A stretch of DNA of 64,000 nt from Linanthus parryae. Its lineage: Eukaryota; Streptophyta; Magnoliopsida; Ericales; Polemoniaceae. Each line of letters opens with the position of its first letter. Within the stretch, counting starts at the first letter, position 1. Positions 58,501 to 64,000 of the stretch are shown here, in pieces. The DNA is taken from positions 73,526,994 to 73,590,993 of the forward strand of contig JALGPY010000001.1 of the NCBI GenBank assembly GCA_023055425.1. The letters are read 5' to 3'. The translations under genes and the position numbers were made by a program. A model generated the notes under the pieces. It ran no database searches and was not told the origin of the DNA. It worked only from the letters and a program-made list of their open reading frames with translations.

Positions 58501-60317
58501 TGCAAAGATATGATGAGAAGTATATTCAAATATTATTGAGGTCATGATAGTGTGGTAGCCAGTCAGGCTTCCTCAAAGAAATTGTTTTGAGAATTTGACA
58601 AGAAAACATGGCAGAATCACAAATCTGGTTGCCCGATTTGGGCCAAAGTTATTTTTCAAGAAAGAGGAAATATGTATAGTAGAAAACTTACGTGAAAATT
58701 TTAATTTTATGATAGCATAGCAATGATTATGTTCCACGTGCCACATTACATGCTTATATGCGCATGACATGTTATGTGTTCTATTGTATGATATATATTA
58801 GGGGATGGAATAGATTGTGGTGTAGAGAGTAAGACCGATAGATCGCACATTTACAACACCATAAAGAGTCATTAATTAGACATCCTTATCAATGTTAAAA
58901 ATCACAGAGTTAGTCAAAGTTTCTAGTAATACAGATGAGATAAGAAAATAACCCAAATCGAAACTAGCTAACCACAAGGTAACTTGTAGGGGGGACTAGA
59001 ATTACGATCTAAGGGAAATGATCTCTCTGACTACATCGACGCGACGAATAGACCCATGTGATACCACAAACAAAAGAACTTAAAATAAGCATGCTAGACA
59101 GTTTAACACCCGCTAACTAGGGAAAGATCGACCCAAATATCAGGCGAACAAATGTCCGGATGAGAGGACATTCTCATGAAGAATTGTGGAGGAAATTTAA
59201 AGAGACGTTGAAAGTCAGACCAAATGTCACATGATCAACCCGCTAAGTTTTATATATTGGTATGGTCGAGGATTCTCAGTAGTATGTGAACTGGTAAGCC
59301 TTTACGAGTTATTTGGAGTTATGTTACTGGATATTATATCTGAGTATGTTCCTTGTGGTACATACTCTTCACATAAATTTTATTTGAAGTCTTGTTAGTA
59401 ATGTCTTGATACGGTATACCTTCTTCACAGAAGTTTTATTTGAAGTTCTCTTCCATTTTGAGGCTTTCCCACTTAGGTTTGGATCAAGTTTAATTTGCGA
59501 GGTTTGAATGTTAATGAATTGCTTGGGAGTTTGAACTTCGGCATCATACTTTCTCTAGTCGTATATTGCGGAATCTCAGATGTCTTGGGGTGACATCGCA
59601 GATCTTAGGTTAAAGGCTAAGTTCCAAAGAGTAAGAAGGATTGCATTATCATGAGATCTTGTTCGCTGTACCTTGAATCCTCTATTTTGATGAATAAAGC
59701 GCTAATGGTTACATCATACGTTACTGGTTGGACTTTTGTTACCTAGCTAATCCTTGAAGAACCTACTATTTGGTCATGATCTATGTTTAGAGACGGGTAA
59801 ACCGTTGATTGTGTGACCGTTATCGGGGGAGTGAATCCTAGTTCATTTGGTCGTTTATGCACTGGATTACGAAAGGCGAAATATGAAAATGACTTCTAAA
59901 TGTCATTTAAATCTGTAGGATCTCGGAGGATAACTTAATTTCCAGCTCAACCCATTTCGGAAGATAGTGATCATTTCAAATAAGGATTCACTATAGAGCA
60001 AGAGTGATAGGGTCCATATTCTACAACTAAAGAAGAGTATCAGCGACATGAAATTGTCAGGTATGGCCATCCGTCGCGACAACTTAATAGAGTTCTGGGG
60101 AAGTCACTCCTCTAAGGGGGAGAGGAATGTAACCCTTTGATTTCCGTGACCTTAATCCTTGTAAAGCTCCCGCGCCGCAAGTATCGAACTAAATATTAAT
60201 AAAGTTATCATATCATGCATGTTGTCTATTGCAATATATAGGAAACCTTATAGTAGCATTGTGTTGATTAGTTTGTTTAAGCTTCGAGGACGAGGCTCTG
60301 TTTAAGGGGGGAAATGA
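58501..60317 (+). other. remnant interior upstream of a gypsy 3' LTR, no coding sequence
   Basis: No recognisable pol. It ends with gcttcgaggacgaggctc and the purine tract TTTAAGGGGGGAAATGA directly before the LTR. A second such motif, CTCTAAGGGGGAGAGGAA then TGTAACCC, lies at about 60111-60135. Confidence 0.5.
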
Positions 60318-63309
60318 TGTAATATCCCATTTTATTATAAGGGTAATTGTATAGTTTAGATGTTAATTATATGACAAGAAGGGAGGTAGTTGTCATTTCA
60401 AGAAGTATAAACTAGTTAATTAAATAATTAGTTAGGGGGTAGAATTTGTAGTTTGTATAAGCTTTAAATCCTTATAATTATTAAAAAAAAAGAGGAACGG
60501 TTTTCCGTAGATGGTGAGTTTCCCAAACTTTTCTCCATCTTCTTCTCCTCTTTCTCTTATACTTCTTCTTCTTCTCCTTCAAACCCGACCAACACCACCA
60601 CCGGCATCACCTCCAACACCATTACAGTCACCACACTCTCACCACAACCCCCAATATCTCTCTCTCTCCGCCGCTGAAACAACAACGAGAGCAACAGCAA
60701 TGGCGACCGAAGCCACCACCGCTGTTGACCAGTCGGAAACGTGCGCCACCAAGACCCACCACCTCTCCCACTCCCCAAACTCCGTCCAACTCGCTCTCTC
60801 TCTCCCTATCTTTCAAATCAGAGACGCCAAAAAAGCTGCAGCAGGCTGCGGAAACAGCCTGCAATGAAGCCAAAGAATTTGTCGCCGTCGTGAATCCATT
60901 GTCGCCGGCGAGGAGCTTTAGACAAGCCCCAACGAGAGCTACCCACCTCCTCAAATTGGTTCCAAATGAATCCTAGGGATCCAAGGAGACCATTAGCAGC
61001 CTCTATCAGAGCCAAGGACGCCGACATCATCGCCGACGAGCACCATCGCCGACCCACTCGACGAAAAACTCCAACCGCCTCGTTTCTCGACCATTTTCGG
61101 CGACTTTTGGCTTCGGTAAACTCTAAATCATCCAATTTTGCATTTTAGTTAACCAAAATTGCAACTTGAGTCCTAAATCCATGTTTAGATCTATCAATTT
61201 GATAGTTCATGCGAGGGAGTGAAAGTGTCTTTTCATAAAACATGGGGGTATAAATTGTCTTTTACCTAAATTGTTTATAGTGTATTAGTGGGGCGGGCTA
61301 ATGGTATATAAGAGAACCAGTTAGGTAGTTAGTATCTTTTATTAAAACTGTCTTGTGAGTGGAAAGGGCCCTTGCTGTCTTTTAGTACAACATGAGGGGG
61401 GTTTGCTTGTCTTTTACTTAAACATTTAATTTTACGTGAAAATAAAAAAGAAACTTTCAGATTTAAAAGATTTTCTAAAATTACTAGATTTCGTTCTCGC
61501 TACGGAAAGTAATTCAGGTGTTGAAACGTTATACGAAATGTATGTTAAAAATTTAACTAGGAACGTTTTATTAGAGCTAGACAAGTTAGAATATGGTGTG
61601 CCTATTTATTCAATAATCGGTAACAGTTTCCCTTAACTAGATAATATCAAAAGATTGTAAATTTACATCCTTAATAAATTAGTTTTTAGAATAAAATAAG
61701 TTAGAAAGTAACTTGAGAAATATTTATGAAGTGTTTCTTTAAATAATGTTTATCTTTTTTCTAATTTCAATTATTATTTCTCGTACATGTAAATATATAT
61801 TAAATAACACTTATTTTTATACTAGATATTTTTATCACTCAAACAATTTAGTATCTAGTTCTCTTATTACTTACAAATATACCTCCAATAATTAATTTTA
61901 TAAATTAAACAATTTATTTGCTACAGATAATTCATCCTAGAAAGTTAAATATAATTGTGTAGAATATCAAGAATAAAATGTATTGATTTATAATAAAGTG
62001 TAAGCTAGTATTTTCTATTGGAAGAGTATAGAATTAAGAAGTTCTAAATCTAAACTTATTTTTCTCACTATTTAAAATATACGAGTATTATGTATGAAAT
62101 TAATAAGTAATTATAACTTGAGGATGTAATTACGAAACTAGCACACTTATGACGAATATAACGACCAAGAGAGATTTAGGCTTTATATTAAATTAAATTA
62201 GATTCTCTTACGACGACACTAGAGGTCATAGCATGTCACATCGCCTACATGCATTAATCGTGCTAGTTGGAACGGGAATTGAAGTTGATTAGAAATTATA
62301 AATTTGTAGGTGACGAGTTAATAGACGAGGGTTATGTCTACCTGTAAAAGCTTACGTGATATTTGCTGCGTTTTGAGGTGAGTAAACATGCCAAGTCTAG
62401 CGTGCCTAGCATTTTTTTTCGTGTCAAAATACGACTTTATAAGTTGTCTCAAAATGTGTTTTATGGCTTCATGCTTTACTTGAGATCTGATTATGTTTTG
62501 AAATAGATGTTTGAGAATGTCACATGAGAAATAAAAATATGTTAATAAAGTAAAGTGGAAATAGTTGTGCAGGGAAAATTTAATATTGTCGGTGTCGACT
62601 TCGGTCATTCGGCCGTGATTATTATTGTCGATGTTGGCTACAGTCACTCGGCCCGTATATTTTAACCCGGTCGCGACCTGTCGGGTGTCTCCATGTACTT
62701 ACCTCTCTGGTCGCAAGAAGTCTTATGGGGGTGCCAGCACTTATGGTCATGGTAGCTAGTGAAAGGATAGATCTTCCCCGTATCAATAAGACAATAGTAT
62801 GGTTTTATTTACAGAAGAGATTTTTATGAAAATAAAGAAGAGATAGATTAGGAATAATATTCCCCGTTTGAGATATAAGAGAAGGATTGAGATGCAAGGT
62901 AAAGAGATATGTGTTTCAGTATTCGTACTTTATTCTTCAAGGATTTATTCAGTTATTGTTCATTCTCCTTTATGATTGTTTTAGAAAGATATGCTTCTTA
63001 ACCGTTTACAATTTTGGGTGTTTACTTACTCAGTATTTCCTTGCTGATTTTAGAAAAATTACGGTTCCTGTTTTATTCCCACCGTAGGTCTAGACAAAGA
63101 AGGCTTGGCTTAGAAGGGGGAACGCAGACTCACCTAGGGTTATCAGTATTAACTCAGACTTTATATTATTGGCATCTATTGTGTATTAATATTTTAAGAC
63201 GATGTGTAAGATTGTTTGCATATGTAATATATAAGCATGGCTGTGTTTGTTCTCGGTTTCTGCCATTTCATTTTGAGTAGCACCCTCCTGGGATCTCCGG
63301 TCCGGAACA
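60318..63309 (+). mobile_element. 3' LTR of a Tekay/Del-like gypsy element
   Basis: Starts TGTAATATCCC right after a polypurine tract and ends GGGATCTCCGGTCCGGAACA, giving about 3 kb. The first 500 bp recur at 45139-45643. Open frames in its CT-rich first part (for example 60511-60867) are leader-like and not believed to be genes. The rest is AT-rich. Confidence 0.75.
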
Positions 63310-63598
63310 GAAAGCTTGGGGATCATTGGGTGTTATATAATCAGTATGTCGAAATTCAAAAATTTGCATTTGAACATGAAACAAGAACATATACAAGTAG
63401 AAGATACGGCTTCTATGAGTAACACCCCATAAGTAAAAAAAGAGAAAAGTATGAGGTGAAATGATGAAATTGACCATTTCTAAGCTAGAGTTCTAAGAGA
63501 TGCTTGCTATATCGGGAACAAAAGTGTTGGTGGTTGGTAGCCAGCTGCGTACAATAATGATGATGTAGAGTTTTCTAGTAGGTTCAAGATCAAAGTAA
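63310..63598. other. spacer, no gene recognised
   Basis: No coding sequence supported. It separates the LTR end from the exons of the Myb/SANT-like gene. Confidence 0.35.
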
Positions 63599-63956
63599 GA
63601 GCAGCACACGTCCAAAAAGGGTGAAGCTCTGGAAACTCATCCATGGCATAGTAAGTGGAATATTAAACCCTAGTGGACTAAATTGGGATTTAAATAGGCA
63701 TATGATACAGGTCGACGACGATGATGTTTGGAATGCATATTGTTTGGTATGTGATTTTTTCAATTTTTTACATTACATAGATGTTTAGTATTATGAAATT
63801 AATGTACGCATTTATGCCTTGTTGTGTTTTTAGGTACATGACGATGCCTCAAAATATTGGTACAAGGCGATCCCCATTTTTTTACAAATTATTGAGAACA
63901 TCAATTCATCAAAAGATGACCATAGTAATTTTTACCAGATAGAGTTACATCACTAG
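63599..63956 (+). pseudogene. C-terminal exons of a Myb/SANT-like domain protein (partial)
   Basis: Exon to 63746, intron 63747-63833 (GTATGT...TTTTTAG), exon 63834-63956 ending TAG. Reading: KLWKLIHGIVSGILNPSGLN, WDLNRHMIQVDDDDVWNAYC, then across the splice VHDDASKYWYKAIP and a short tail. The G-x-x-WD...V-x-x-x-D-DVW-x-AY...H-x-x-A-x-x-[YW] pattern is the end of the Myb/SANT-like domain of L10-interacting MYB-type proteins, which is also used by PIF/Harbinger transposons. The N-terminal part of the domain is not seen and a gypsy LTR ends about 290 bp upstream. It may be a truncated gene or transposon ORF rather than a live gene. Confidence 0.6.
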
Positions 63957-64000
63957 AGCATGAATAAGAGAAAATAAGACCCACATCCTAAACTCCCATA

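Noticed and set aside
60511..60867. 118-residue frame MVSFPNFSPSSS, also found at 45330-45638
   Set aside because: It is inside the LTR of a gypsy family. The two copies diverge in frame and composition, as expected for non-coding leader sequence.
61210..61430. Phrases gtcttttac near 61255 and 61415 that resemble the MULE terminus
   Set aside because: They lie within the gypsy LTR in one direction, without matching inverted partner or target duplication.
1..64000. CRISPR arrays, bacterial operons, rRNA or intact tRNA genes
   Set aside because: None seen; the direct repeats present are LTRs, microsatellites or transposon ends, and the genome is clearly a plant's.

Overview
The window is nuclear DNA of a flowering plant, almost certainly a eudicot: intron-containing genes, AT-rich spacers, and dense plant-type transposons (Ty3/gypsy chromoviruses, a Sirevirus-type Ty1/copia, hAT elements, MULEs, a Helitron, a LINE, a Stowaway MITE). 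The sequence alone does not fix the species.

Only two host genes look intact. The first is an intronless CYP96A-type cytochrome P450 at 2500-4077 (minus), a mid-chain alkane hydroxylase-like enzyme. The second is an orthologue of the atypical small GTPase LIP1 (LIGHT INSENSITIVE PERIOD 1). I rebuilt it from seven minus-strand exons between 35112 and 12317, all phases compatible, encoding 335 residues. Its last intron is about 17 kb (12513-29457) and is packed with transposons. At the right edge (63599-63956) are two C-terminal exons of a Myb/SANT-like domain protein.

Layout. 1-1518: end of a gypsy LTR. 2500-4077: P450. 5510-10550: fragments of a chromovirus whose integrase was split by a gag-only element (6996-10420, TSD GCAAG). 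12317-35112: LIP1. Its giant intron holds a Pack-MULE carrying a bHLH gene fragment, a second MULE, three hAT-type elements (one containing a MITE and a LINE), and a copia fragment. 35591-44171: a well-preserved non-autonomous gypsy element with long LTRs, TSD GTTCC, tRNA-Met primer site and gag but no pol. It also carries two paralogous extra ORFs upstream of gag that overlap by ATGA. 45139-55314: a gypsy LTR stub fused to a decayed Sirevirus-type element with an extra ORF after pol and a solo LTR inserted in gag. 56313-58500: Helitron. 60318-63309: a long gypsy 3' LTR.

Most noteworthy is the pol-less gypsy element. It lies about 475 bp upstream of the LIP1 start codon and reads in the same direction. 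Its tandem pair of related acidic ORFs between primer site and gag is an architecture I do not recognise. Both long-LTR gypsy elements also show a doubled polypurine/LTR-start motif. All boundaries come from reading the sequence by eye; no searches were run.
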